Origin: Prevotella sp. tf2-5 | Lineage (GTDB): Bacteria > Bacteroidota > Bacteroidia > Bacteroidales > Bacteroidaceae | Length of the DNA stretch: 64,000 nt | Assembly (NCBI RefSeq): GCF_900115435.1 | Contig: NZ_FOWK01000001.1 | Span: 482,074 to 546,073 of the forward strand | Reading direction: 5' to 3' | Part shown: piece by piece, positions 11,197-19,970 of the stretch | Position numbering within the stretch: the stretch's first letter is position 1 | Layout: every line of letters begins with the position of its first letter | Translations under genes and position numbers: made by a program | Notes under the pieces: model-generated | Seen by the model: only the letters and a program-made list of their open reading frames with translations | The model's database searches: none | Told to the model about the DNA's origin: nothing

Positions 11197-12252
11197 CTAC
11201 TCAATCGTAAACAAATTATCCAAGTCGGCATCCGACAACTGATATATATATGTCGGATTGACTGTCAGATTGACCGTCACGCACTCTCCTCGCGAGGTGT
11301 AAAGGTTGGGGACTTTATTCTTGGCCTGACAATCCTTACGTATTAACTTTGTCCCCGTCCTGTCATACACATCGTACGTACTGAGGAGCGTGAGGTTACC
11401 ACCATTGCTCAGAGTAGGAGCAAAATAGCAGAGGGAGTTCTTGATATCAGACGTTGGCAACTGCTCACCCGCTTCGCTTTCAAAGAAGGTGGCTGTGGCT
11501 TTCGTTCCTGAGGTGCTATAACTGACTGTCGTCACTGGACTTGCCCCTGGATTATTGGATGTCAGCGTAACAGTAGCAGTGGCCTTTTCATTTGTTGCCT
11601 GCAGTTCCAACTTCTTCAGTTTGATCTTACGCAAGTTATTAAAATTAGCATCTACAGAGAAGTTAAAGCTCACCGCCGCAAAGAGATGATCCATCAACAC
11701 GTTGATATTATTAACATCCGATCTTCCTGTATATGCAAAGGAACCCTCTACTGGAGTCACATTCGCTGTCGCATCGCTCACGCCTGTGATGACGCATACA
11801 TCCTGTGCACTGACAGCGTCAATGTTTGGCAGCGTCATGGTGATGGTACCATCGGTCTTACTGATGGTGGGCGTCATTCCGTCAAACCTCGGCATAAAAC
11901 CGTATATCTCATAATTTGCTCCACCCTTCACCAGGATTGAGGAGTGCCAGGTGTTATTACTTCTACGGATATACTGTACTGATGGCGTGGGAGTTTCACT
12001 CGACATCATAAACAGTCCCACGGAGAAATCCGTGGTAGGAGCATATATCGTAAAACCGCTTGGCGCCGCACGTCTGGATGCTGCTATATCTTGATATGAT
12101 GTGGTATATGCTGTTATATAAAGGACTTGGTTATTATTAGTCTGCTGCTCGCCAGAACTATCCGACGAACAACCGGCTATCAGCATAAGGCCTATGACCA
12201 TAAACCAATAACCAATAACCTTTAACCATTCATCACCAGTTATATATTTCAT
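11197..12252 (-). CDS. Fimbrillin-family lipoprotein
   Basis: A 351-residue lipoprotein: a hydrophobic N-terminus ends in the lipobox LIAGC with Cys28, followed by a Ser/Asp-rich linker. The body is beta-rich and has fimbrillin-like features: SRRAAPSGFTIYAP near the N-terminus, and a C-terminal strand ending in VTVNLTVNPTYIYQLSD. Such proteins are exported as lipoproteins and assembled as accessory or tip subunits of type V pili in Bacteroidota. The start overlaps the upstream gene by 20 nt, so translational coupling is likely. An internal Met18 (12201) would leave a very short signal sequence. Its signal region is encoded by a short tandem DNA repeat (GGTTATTGGTTATTGG). Family placement rests on architecture and neighbours, so the precise subunit role is not assigned. 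Confidence 0.75.
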   Translation of the reverse strand: MKYITGDEWLKVIGYWFMVIGLMLIAGCSSDSSGEQQTNNNQVLYITAYTTSYQDIAASRRAAPSGFTIYAPTTDFSVGLFMMSSETPTPSVQYIRRSNNTWHSSILVKGGANYEIYGFMPRFDGMTPTISKTDGTITMTLPNIDAVSAQDVCVITGVSDATANVTPVEGSFAYTGRSDVNNINVLMDHLFAAVSFNFSVDANFNNLRKIKLKKLELQATNEKATATVTLTSNNPGASPVTTVSYSTSGTKATATFFESEAGEQLPTSDIKNSLCYFAPTLSNGGNLTLLSTYDVYDRTGTKLIRKDCQAKNKVPNLYTSRGECVTVNLTVNPTYIYQLSDADLDNLFTIE

Positions 12253-13387
12253 AATTCAAGTCATCATTTGTCTTCCAGTTTTTGACATATATTGAACTCA
12301 GCTCCAAGAAGCTGCCACCCAGATAGTAGGCATAGACTATCCATGTATGGTTACGCAGGAACTCACCGGCTCGTTCCATCTGGAACGACATCGGTGTCTT
12401 TTCGGTTTCATCTATCTGATACGCAATCTTTCCTGTCACCTGCATGTCAGACTCATGCAGATAGAATGGTCCTACCTGGGTCAACTCACCTGCACTTACT
12501 GCTGCATTGATCTTGTTTTCATACGCTTGTGCCTCTTCGTCATTGTATATATACTCTGTAGGATTCTCATTTGTCTTCACTTCATCTATCTTATCCGGTG
12601 ATGATAATAGCGACACCTCACTGTTTTTCCCCAACCCATTGAGTGATGAGCGAGAGAAGAGATAGCCTGCAGTTCGCATAGTATTAGCATCAAGACTGAT
12701 ACCAGTAATACTCAGTTTCTTGTAGCTCTCTGGACTTTCAGTCAGCTTAATATTCGAAAATACGAAACGTATCTTCGATACGACACGCGTCAAATGTACT
12801 GTGGCGATATTACTCAGCGAACCGACACGCAATACGGGTGCATCACCTACAACATCCTGATTGAGGAGAATACCCGACATGGGCAGTCCGTCGGGCGGGA
12901 CTTCGGTTGTCAATGATGTCAGTCCGAAATGGTTCTCATCAAGTTGCGCTGCATCCAACTGATCACGAGTAGTATGTTGGTCAAATGATAGTCCGCAGTT
13001 GTCTGCCGTGACATTTGCCAACACATATACATCCACGTCAGGCTGCTGACGGGCAAAGTCATCACTCACGGCAATACGGTAGGTATCACCCTGTGACGTA
13101 TTCAAAGTAGTGGTCGTGGCAGTACTGTGATAACCCACCAGATCACCGCTTTGATGTTCAAATACCCATATCTGCAGACGATGTACCGTACCCTCCTCAG
13201 TGCTGGGATCGACATATCTCACATCACCACGCATCAGTATAGGTCGCTCAGGTGAATACACATAGATGGTAAGATAGGTAGCCTGTGGCTCCCCCGCCTC
13301 ACCGTCGGAAGAGCTACAGCCCACAGTCATCAGTCCACAGCCGATGACCAGCATCCATAACCATATATGTCGTATAACACTTCTCAT
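12233..13387 (-). CDS. Fimbrial accessory lipoprotein (Mfa/Fim-type)
   Basis: A 384-residue lipoprotein with lipobox LMTVGC (Cys24) and a Ser/Gly/Glu linker. After export comes a beta-rich domain (YLTIYVYSPERPILMRGDVRYVD) and a C-terminal segment (RNHTWIVYAYYLGG, then LELSSIYVKNW) of the kind seen at the end of Bacteroidota fimbrial minor subunits. By analogy with mfa3-5/fimC-E in Porphyromonas gingivalis it is probably an accessory or tip-proximal pilin. Its start is 6 nt from the stop of the upstream Mfa1-like gene, and its 3' end overlaps the next gene by 20 nt, so the operon assignment is firm. The exact subfamily is not certain. Confidence 0.75.
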   Translation of the reverse strand: MRSVIRHIWLWMLVIGCGLMTVGCSSSDGEAGEPQATYLTIYVYSPERPILMRGDVRYVDPSTEEGTVHRLQIWVFEHQSGDLVGYHSTATTTTLNTSQGDTYRIAVSDDFARQQPDVDVYVLANVTADNCGLSFDQHTTRDQLDAAQLDENHFGLTSLTTEVPPDGLPMSGILLNQDVVGDAPVLRVGSLSNIATVHLTRVVSKIRFVFSNIKLTESPESYKKLSITGISLDANTMRTAGYLFSRSSLNGLGKNSEVSLLSSPDKIDEVKTNENPTEYIYNDEEAQAYENKINAAVSAGELTQVGPFYLHESDMQVTGKIAYQIDETEKTPMSFQMERAGEFLRNHTWIVYAYYLGGSFLELSSIYVKNWKTNDDLNYEIYNW

Positions 13388-13393
13388 TTCTCA

Positions 13394-15160
13394 CTAATTC
13401 AGTTTTACCGTCGTTGTCGTCGACTGTATCCATTTCGTCTGTACCTGCACACCGATCTCCAAACGTGGTGACAACAGGTCGGGCATACACGAGTAGGCAT
13501 TCGCCAGCGAGGTAATCTTCATCTCCACAGCCGTAGTATAGTCCTGTGTGAACACGCGGCCCTTAGCAGCGTCAGGTGCATTAGTATTCGTATAATCTGC
13601 TGGGGCAAGCATGGCAACAAGATAGAACTTACACCCTGGGTAGATGATACCATCCTTACCTGTGAATGCAACCCTTTCGTTGTTCTCAATCACTATATTA
13701 TTCTGAAACTCCAGGACTACAGGCACCTTCTCTCCGTCATATGTCTGCAGTACAAGAGTATTTACCGTCCAACTGCCATTCGTCGCACGTGAACCCACAC
13801 CTGCATCATAGATAAAGCGACCATCAACATCACTCTGAACACCTTGCGGCTTAAAGTCAAACCCCACCATATGCTGCGCCCCGACGATAACACTTGTCAG
13901 CGGCAGATAGTCGTCGATGGCATTATTGACAACTTCATTCTTCGCGTCCTTCAGTTGTACATTAATAGATTTCAACGTACACTGCAGTCGAGCAACCCCA
14001 TACTGCAACGCATCCTTTACAGCTACCGACCTCGTCCTATCGTTTACTACAGTACCCGACTGGTATACATTTAACAACGAACCCCATGAAGTAGCATTCT
14101 TATAATCCTCCTCCTTCACCTCATTTGTCGAAGTCTGGATTCCGCTATTGGTATAGTACCACAACTCTGCAGGATAGGTATAACGATTGATGCCGTTGAT
14201 GTTATCCATCGTGGTCGTCTGTGTGCGAACCATAAACTTATACTTATCCTCAGCTGTTTCCGTTACATCCTCCATCCAACGCAGGGCGGCAACACCATCA
14301 GGCAGACCAAGTGCTACCGGGTAGGTATTGCCAGATATCGCGGTATTGTCATTTATCGATGCAAGGATCTTACCACACAGCGTCTTACTTGTTTCTGGCG
14401 TTGTACTGAGGTCCTTGATGGCTGTAATCTGTGTCTTTAATGCATCCACATACGCCTTGACATTCGTTGCCGACCCAGCAATGATACCCGTACCCTCACC
14501 GTCGATATTGATGAAATCACGATAGTAGTCTTTCAATTGTCCATCCGTGGTCGTACTCCATCCATCCGTCTTGGCGATGGATGTCAGGTAGGCTGCTAAC
14601 GCCTTTGCATCATCATGAGCATCCGTCGTATTACAAATCGACTTCAGGTTGAAAGTCAGTTCCGAGGGGTTCATACGATCCCTGAGACTTGTCGCCAGCG
14701 CACCGTTATATCTTATCTCCAGCGCACCGTTATCTTCCGCTGCCGCCAGATTCTCTTCATAAGCTGCCCTTCCATAGGCCAACACACGGTTGACCCCTTT
14801 CATTAGGGAACAACTTACGACATAATAGAAATTGTTATTCTTTGCGTTGGTGACCTTCTGCGCATTGGTGACTGACGAGAGCAACGGAACGTCACTGGCT
14901 GTCACTGGCACATTATCGCCACTGGTCTTGAAGGGAACAACCAGTAGGCTCTGCAGTCCTCTGAACGCCTGCCCCTCCGTCTGCACTACAGCATCAGCCA
15001 TACGCATACCGGCAGGCTTCTCTACGTTGAAGAGAATCTTACACTCCAGGGCAGGTGATGATGTATCTTCCGCCACATCACTGCTGTCTGAGCACGATAC
15101 CATGATCATGCCCAGCAGCATTATTATAAATAATGTGTAACGAAATATCTTCATCCTCAT
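13394..15160 (-). CDS. Mfa1-like fimbrillin lipoprotein (second copy)
   Basis: A 588-residue lipoprotein with lipobox MIMVSC (Cys23). The N-terminal part has the Mfa1-type pattern MRMADA...QAFRGLQSLLVVPF, matching MRMTAEN...QPFRGITNAYIGVF in the larger fimbrillin three genes upstream in this text (16229-18511). The C-termini also align: RVFTQDYTTAVEMKI...MPDLLSPRLEIGVQV against RRVFMQDYLTSATFVI...VPDLRSGQISLGLSV. The two are therefore diverged paralogues. In Mfa1-type pili the C-terminal strand takes part in subunit polymerisation, so this may be an alternative stalk subunit or a specialised minor pilin. It directly follows the FimB/Mfa2-like gene with no gap. A start at Met3 (15154) is also possible. 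Confidence 0.8.
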   Translation of the reverse strand: MRMKIFRYTLFIIMLLGMIMVSCSDSSDVAEDTSSPALECKILFNVEKPAGMRMADAVVQTEGQAFRGLQSLLVVPFKTSGDNVPVTASDVPLLSSVTNAQKVTNAKNNNFYYVVSCSLMKGVNRVLAYGRAAYEENLAAAEDNGALEIRYNGALATSLRDRMNPSELTFNLKSICNTTDAHDDAKALAAYLTSIAKTDGWSTTTDGQLKDYYRDFINIDGEGTGIIAGSATNVKAYVDALKTQITAIKDLSTTPETSKTLCGKILASINDNTAISGNTYPVALGLPDGVAALRWMEDVTETAEDKYKFMVRTQTTTMDNINGINRYTYPAELWYYTNSGIQTSTNEVKEEDYKNATSWGSLLNVYQSGTVVNDRTRSVAVKDALQYGVARLQCTLKSINVQLKDAKNEVVNNAIDDYLPLTSVIVGAQHMVGFDFKPQGVQSDVDGRFIYDAGVGSRATNGSWTVNTLVLQTYDGEKVPVVLEFQNNIVIENNERVAFTGKDGIIYPGCKFYLVAMLAPADYTNTNAPDAAKGRVFTQDYTTAVEMKITSLANAYSCMPDLLSPRLEIGVQVQTKWIQSTTTTVKLN

Positions 15161-16213
15161 TTATAAGTCTATATCATGATGTCCACCTTCATTCCAGTTC
15201 AGCGTGACACTGACACCCACCGTATGATCCTTGGGATGGATCGCACCGTCATCACCCATATAGCCTCCGATGATCCTTAGCTGACCAGCTTTGTTGGGAG
15301 ACCTGACACTCAGGACAGACTCCGTGACAGAGCCGTCGTCATTGGTGACATAGACATAGAACTGCCAGAAGACCGTCTCAGACTCATTCTCGTCGAAAGG
15401 TACCTCAACGACGGTACGCATTCCCTCCTCATCCGTGGTGGGGAAATTCACTGCGCAGAAGCACAGTTTCTCATCCTCTCCCGTATTGACTTTTGTCGCA
15501 CGGACATAGGGATATTTCTCGGGGAAGGTATAGGTACTGTCATTGATATGGAACTTCGAGGCAAAGCCGGTGGCAAAGACCTTCATATCCTTGTAGGAGT
15601 GTCCACGAGGGTCTACCACTAGAGCCTCCGCACAGTTCGCCATATAGAGTCGTACGTGGAATGTCTGGCTAACACCCTCCAGGACCTTCAACGGATATCT
15701 TGCTGTGAAGAGACCCGTGGTATGGGAGTCGATGGTCTCCTCCCCCTCCGGGATGGTGACAAGCTGTGCCGTCGGACATTTGTCGTCGCTTGACAATGCC
15801 ACCACCGTATTATCCTGGATATTGGCAGCGGCAAGGTGCATGTACTCCCGCATTGGCAGGTAGAGCGTATAGCTCTGCTCGCTGGCGTTCATCACATGCT
15901 GGTCGTGACTTAGCCGCTCCTGTGCGTTCTCCGTATCGTAGAACGAGAGGTCCACGTCATGGGCAAAGTCGGTGAAGATGTTTTTCAGATGGTCACGCAG
16001 GGCGTTAGCGACATTGACATCCGTCGCAGTACTGAGCTGAGTTGAGAGCTCGGTGGTGATATTCGTCACCAACCGCAGCTCGTAGGTCAACTCATACTCC
16101 TGTCCCTCAGGAGGACAGTCGCTCAGGTCATCGTCAATGTACGAGCAGCAGCCTGCCGTCAGCCATAAGACTGACAGCAGGAGCCATATCTTGAATAGGT
16201 TTATGCTCTTCAC
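15161..16213 (-). CDS. FimB/Mfa2-family fimbrial anchor lipoprotein
   Basis: A 350-residue lipoprotein starting with GTG, lipobox LTAGC (Cys22), followed by CSYIDDDLSDCP, a typical post-lipobox segment of the FimB/Mfa2 family. The remaining protein is a two-domain beta fold ending in VGVSVTLNWNEGG. In P. gingivalis, FimB and Mfa2 anchor the pilus to the outer membrane and terminate growth of the fibre; the same role is inferred here. It sits 15 nt after the main fimbrillin gene, the usual position for an anchor gene, and abuts the second Mfa1-like gene. No truncation is visible. Confidence 0.85.
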   Translation of the reverse strand: MKSINLFKIWLLLSVLWLTAGCCSYIDDDLSDCPPEGQEYELTYELRLVTNITTELSTQLSTATDVNVANALRDHLKNIFTDFAHDVDLSFYDTENAQERLSHDQHVMNASEQSYTLYLPMREYMHLAAANIQDNTVVALSSDDKCPTAQLVTIPEGEETIDSHTTGLFTARYPLKVLEGVSQTFHVRLYMANCAEALVVDPRGHSYKDMKVFATGFASKFHINDSTYTFPEKYPYVRATKVNTGEDEKLCFCAVNFPTTDEEGMRTVVEVPFDENESETVFWQFYVYVTNDDGSVTESVLSVRSPNKAGQLRIIGGYMGDDGAIHPKDHTVGVSVTLNWNEGGHHDIDL

Positions 16214-16228
16214 CTTCGTTGTATCTGA

Positions 16229-18511
16229 TTATTGTTCTCCGAGAATGACATCGTTAAAGACCAGACCAGTGCGCCAGTTCAGGTCAACAGAGAGGCCCAG
16301 TGAAATCTGTCCGGAACGCAGGTCAGGAACTGATACCAGTGCATGCTGCAACGAGTTCTCACCAATGACGAAGGTAGCACTTGTCAGGTAGTCCTGCATG
16401 AATACACGACGCTCCTTGATGGTAGTACCGTCAGTATCATAGGGCGGCAAGGCATAGTTCGTAGGCCATGTGATACCCAGTGATTTGTTTGCTGCATATG
16501 CAGCGTCTGTCACATCAGTCAGCGATGAAGGTCTCTTGTCAGGATCCAGCTTACCAACGATGTAGAAGGTAGCACCACTACGGATCAGGTTGTTCTGACC
16601 ATAGAAGTCCACACCCTTATTGACAAACTCCAAGGCGACAAAGACATCACGCTGCTTACTACCCTTATTTTTTACTTCCCAGTTGTCCCAGAGCAGTGTA
16701 TAGTTGGCTGCAGAAGTTGACTGCGTGGCACTGTTACTGTCGAAGTGAGGTATATGGATTTCACCGACTTTGTCGTACACCATGTTGCCGAAACCAGGGG
16801 TCGTTGACTTGGCGATGTAGTTCCAGCCTACCTCCTGTTCTTGACCACCAACGAGCACACCCGTCAGCACGAAGTGATCTCTATCAGCCGTTGCATCTAT
16901 CGTATTGTTGGACTCCGTGATTTCCGGTTTGTTATTCCACCTTTTGTCAAGGGCTCCATAGTTGTCCTGAAGGGTGGCAGCACCAAACTTCACCTTCGTC
17001 TCCAACAGAGCAGTGCCGTAGTTTATGTTATCCTTCATGGCAACACTACGCGTAGTATTCGTCACATGGGAATCTTTCACCCAGTCGTTAGTCCATTTGT
17101 CATCATTATCCCAGTCAGTGACACCATCAGGATAGTAGTTGGCTGCCTTGGTTTGGTCAGAAACGCGAATAGCACTGTTACCGAAATAGCACAACTCAGC
17201 CGGATAGACATAGTTCAGCGGATTGAACGAGCCATTTTCATCCCCCATTGCATATGTAGCGACTGCACCTTTGTAGTTATAAGCAAAGTCAAAACCTGGT
17301 CCAGGGTCTTTTGGTGTAATATCAAATTGCAGGATGACAGAACCGTTTGGCAGATTGAAATTGGCAGGGAAATTGTTGAGGTTGCAGTCTTCGTCGACCG
17401 TTGGCAAAGTTTCATTCTTTACATTCAATGCGGTCATTAATTCACCAGCGGTCTTCCATTGGTATTCACGATCACTATCGAAAAACTTCTCTACATTAGT
17501 CTTAATCTGTTTTGCCAAAGTCTTGGCAGCCGCCTCCTCCCAAAATACAGGTTCAGCATTGGCGACGGAATTGACAACCGTCATCAAGTCTTCAATCACC
17601 TTGGAAACAGCGGTACCAGAACCGGCGCGCAACTCACCCGAACGAATGGTGTTCCAAGTGGCATAGGCAATAGCCAACTTATCACCCAATGCACGCATAG
17701 AGATATCAGAAGATGCGCCAAGAGCATTTTTGATTGCTATTGGCTCGTTGGTTCTGGCAGTGATCGTATAACTTCCTGATTCACCAGAGATGTCTACATA
17801 GTCGCTCCATGCGAGTGAAATTTTATGCGTTTCCCCACCATACTTAACATCCGTGTTGGCAATATTGCTATTGACTATATTCGTGAGGGCTGCGGCCATC
17901 AGCTGCTCATGTTCCTTCAAGGCCTGCACATAGACGTGAGGTTCTGTCGGATCGGCTGTTTCAGGCACAATCTTGTCGAGGGAAAAAGAGGTTGCACTCA
18001 GATCGCTGCTGACGTTCATGGTAATCTTACCTTGATCAATGGAAGAACCGTCCTTGATGGCCTTGCCCCAGAACATCAAGGAGTTGACATCAGTAGGAAG
18101 TGAAACCTCAACGACACGGCGTGACTTGGGTGTGTTGCTTTCTTCGCCAGCATTAGGGTCTATCCCATTTTTACCAATGATGGTTCCGAAGGGGTAGAGT
18201 TTTTCCGTCGAAATGCTTGTAGAGACATACTTTCCATCAGCATTCTGCTTGAAGACCCCAATATAGGCATTGGTAATACCACGGAATGGCTGCGTCAGCG
18301 TAGCTTGTGTGTTTTCCGCAGTCATACGCATGGTAGCCTCATTAGCCGTAGAGACATTGAACACGAAGTTCACATTGACTTCATCCTTCTGCGGGGTGAT
18401 GTCTTGCTTGGGATCCAACACCGCATCATCACTGGATGAGCAGGCGGCAAAAAGCCCAGCGCTTAACAGTGCTATCGCACTGATATAAGCAAAATTCATT
18501 AATTTTCTCAT
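16229..18511 (-). CDS. Mfa1-like major fimbrillin lipoprotein
   Basis: A 760-residue protein from the ATG at 18511 (MRKLMNFAY); the upstream TTG at 18550 would overlap the previous gene and bury the signal peptide, so I prefer 18511. The lipobox is GLFAAC (Cys24), followed by a Ser/Asp linker. An N-terminal domain with MRMTAEN and QPFRGITNAYIGVF is followed by a large central region and a C-terminal segment with RRVFMQDYLTSATFVI, VPDLRSGQISLGLSVDLNW. These are Mfa1/P_gingi_FimA-like features, although the protein is longer than the roughly 560-residue Mfa1. As first pilin gene after the OmpA-like gene and before the FimB/Mfa2 gene, it is the likely stalk subunit. Confidence 0.83.
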   Translation of the reverse strand: MRKLMNFAYISAIALLSAGLFAACSSSDDAVLDPKQDITPQKDEVNVNFVFNVSTANEATMRMTAENTQATLTQPFRGITNAYIGVFKQNADGKYVSTSISTEKLYPFGTIIGKNGIDPNAGEESNTPKSRRVVEVSLPTDVNSLMFWGKAIKDGSSIDQGKITMNVSSDLSATSFSLDKIVPETADPTEPHVYVQALKEHEQLMAAALTNIVNSNIANTDVKYGGETHKISLAWSDYVDISGESGSYTITARTNEPIAIKNALGASSDISMRALGDKLAIAYATWNTIRSGELRAGSGTAVSKVIEDLMTVVNSVANAEPVFWEEAAAKTLAKQIKTNVEKFFDSDREYQWKTAGELMTALNVKNETLPTVDEDCNLNNFPANFNLPNGSVILQFDITPKDPGPGFDFAYNYKGAVATYAMGDENGSFNPLNYVYPAELCYFGNSAIRVSDQTKAANYYPDGVTDWDNDDKWTNDWVKDSHVTNTTRSVAMKDNINYGTALLETKVKFGAATLQDNYGALDKRWNNKPEITESNNTIDATADRDHFVLTGVLVGGQEQEVGWNYIAKSTTPGFGNMVYDKVGEIHIPHFDSNSATQSTSAANYTLLWDNWEVKNKGSKQRDVFVALEFVNKGVDFYGQNNLIRSGATFYIVGKLDPDKRPSSLTDVTDAAYAANKSLGITWPTNYALPPYDTDGTTIKERRVFMQDYLTSATFVIGENSLQHALVSVPDLRSGQISLGLSVDLNWRTGLVFNDVILGEQ

Positions 18512-18533
18512 AATCGAGTCTTGTGTTATTGAT

Positions 18534-19871
18534 TTATTTATTGTAGTCAAAATAGATTCTCAGGTATCCGGAGTTACGCTGGTCGGCAAGCAGCTGCTCC
18601 TTGATATACTGGAAGGTGTGACCGCCATTGAGCTTGCGAATCTGTTGCTCACGACGGGCGAGGTCCGGCTCACGGTCGATGATGTCAATCACCTTCTGTA
18701 ATGCTGCGGCATGGTCAGAGTCGTTGGCAATCGCCTCTGCCACTTGGTCACGGAAGTCTGCCCAGTCCTCACCGCCATAGGAGACATCAAACTGGTCGTC
18801 ACTGACAGCGAGACGGTCTTGGATATACTTCTTCAGGGCATCGGCACGTCCCTGGGCGATCTTCTCGTTGAGTTTCACACCACCATCGAAGGAAGCAAGA
18901 CCTACGATCTGTATCTTACAGAGTTGGGTATCGTCAAGGGCGAGCAACTTCTTTGTAGCCTCAACAATCTGGTCGAGGGTCCGCTGATTGTCACGCCACT
19001 CGGGTTGGATGCTGGTCTTCCCCATGGGGAAGTAGACGAAGAGGGCACGCTGGTCACGACGCAGTACCTGACTGCGGTCGTAGGGTTTGTACTCGTGGAT
19101 AGGTGCCAGGACAGGGTACTCCTCACACAGAAGGGTGATGGGGTCTGCTGGTACGGTGTCCACAATGATCTCCACCGGCTCTGCCTTTTTCACAGGCTCT
19201 GTCTCAACAACAGACTGTACAGGCTCTATCGGTTGTACAGGCTCCACGACTTTCTTCGGACGACCCGGGAGGTTGAAGACGATGTTGATGGCAGCCTGCG
19301 GCATGACAAACCATTTCTTGTCCTCACCGATCTTCGTTCCACAGTGCCCGCACTCATAACGGTTGTATTTGGTATAGCCGACAGCGGCACCTATCAGTGC
19401 CTCGATATTCCAATGGCGGGCGATGGGCCATGAGTAGCCATAGAAGACGCCCAGGGCACCGAGGTCACCCTGACGACGCTCGTCACGGACACTCTTGTAG
19501 AGTCCGAACGGGAACTTCACGTCAGCGACGTTATAATGACTGTAGATAAGGTTCACCCCGAAGAAATGACGCACATTCACGGAGTCTGTCCAATAACGCA
19601 CAGAGGGAGACACCAGCAGGTGTTTCCATTTCCTCGACTTGTTTTCATCGGAGGGCCAAGGGTTATAGCCTGCCGTCAGTCCAGCTGACCAATGGGGAGC
19701 CAGACGGACACCCACCCGGAGGTTAGGGGTCAGCCAGGCATCATACAACAGGTTGTTACTGATGGTTACTTGCTGTGCAGAGACTTCACTAGACATCCCA
19801 CAGAACAGCATTGCCAAAATCACAATTTTTGCTGCAACACGGGATTTTTTATCGTTATAATTTAGTTTCAT
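18534..19871 (-). CDS. DUF3575 plus OmpA-C domain outer-membrane protein, fimbrial locus
   Basis: A 445-residue exported protein with signal peptide (cleavage near VSA32/Q). Residues about 35-215 look like a DUF3575 beta-barrel segment (ISNNLLYDAWLTPNLRVGV, WSAGLTAGYNPWP, WNIEALIGAAVGY). A Val/Glu/Pro linker (repeated EPV) follows, then an OmpA-like C-terminal domain (ALFVYFPMGKTSIQPEWRDN; KIQIVGLASFDGG) that should bind peptidoglycan. Proteins of this type head many Bacteroidota type V pilus operons and probably fix the pilus base to the envelope; the role is inferred from context. It is the first gene after the regulator, with its own -7 element 4 nt before the ATG. The next gene starts 22 nt downstream. 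Confidence 0.82.
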   Translation of the reverse strand: MKLNYNDKKSRVAAKIVILAMLFCGMSSEVSAQQVTISNNLLYDAWLTPNLRVGVRLAPHWSAGLTAGYNPWPSDENKSRKWKHLLVSPSVRYWTDSVNVRHFFGVNLIYSHYNVADVKFPFGLYKSVRDERRQGDLGALGVFYGYSWPIARHWNIEALIGAAVGYTKYNRYECGHCGTKIGEDKKWFVMPQAAINIVFNLPGRPKKVVEPVQPIEPVQSVVETEPVKKAEPVEIIVDTVPADPITLLCEEYPVLAPIHEYKPYDRSQVLRRDQRALFVYFPMGKTSIQPEWRDNQRTLDQIVEATKKLLALDDTQLCKIQIVGLASFDGGVKLNEKIAQGRADALKKYIQDRLAVSDDQFDVSYGGEDWADFRDQVAEAIANDSDHAAALQKVIDIIDREPDLARREQQIRKLNGGHTFQYIKEQLLADQRNSGYLRIYFDYNK

Positions 19872-19875
19872 GCCA

Positions 19876-19883
19876 CAAATTTA
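19876..19883 (-). promoter_or_regulatory. Bacteroidota -7 element (TAAATTTG) of the pilus operon
   Basis: On the minus strand TAAATTTG matches the TAnnTTTG consensus and ends 4 nt before the ATG at 19871, so the predicted transcript would begin at or next to the start codon. No good TTTG is seen 19-20 nt upstream, which suggests that the promoter needs an activator. The surrounding 99-bp gap (19872-19970) to the regulator gene is otherwise AT-rich with no further obvious element. Confidence 0.55.
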
Positions 19884-19970
19884 ACAAGAATTTGCGACAT
19901 ACACCTAATTTATAATGAAAAAATTTATTTCAAAATGTCAAAAACAGTTTTCAAATTGTCCGTTATGGGG

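Noticed and set aside
18711..19433. 240-residue plus-strand frame
   Set aside because: Antisense to the well-supported DUF3575/OmpA gene and with no recognisable domains.
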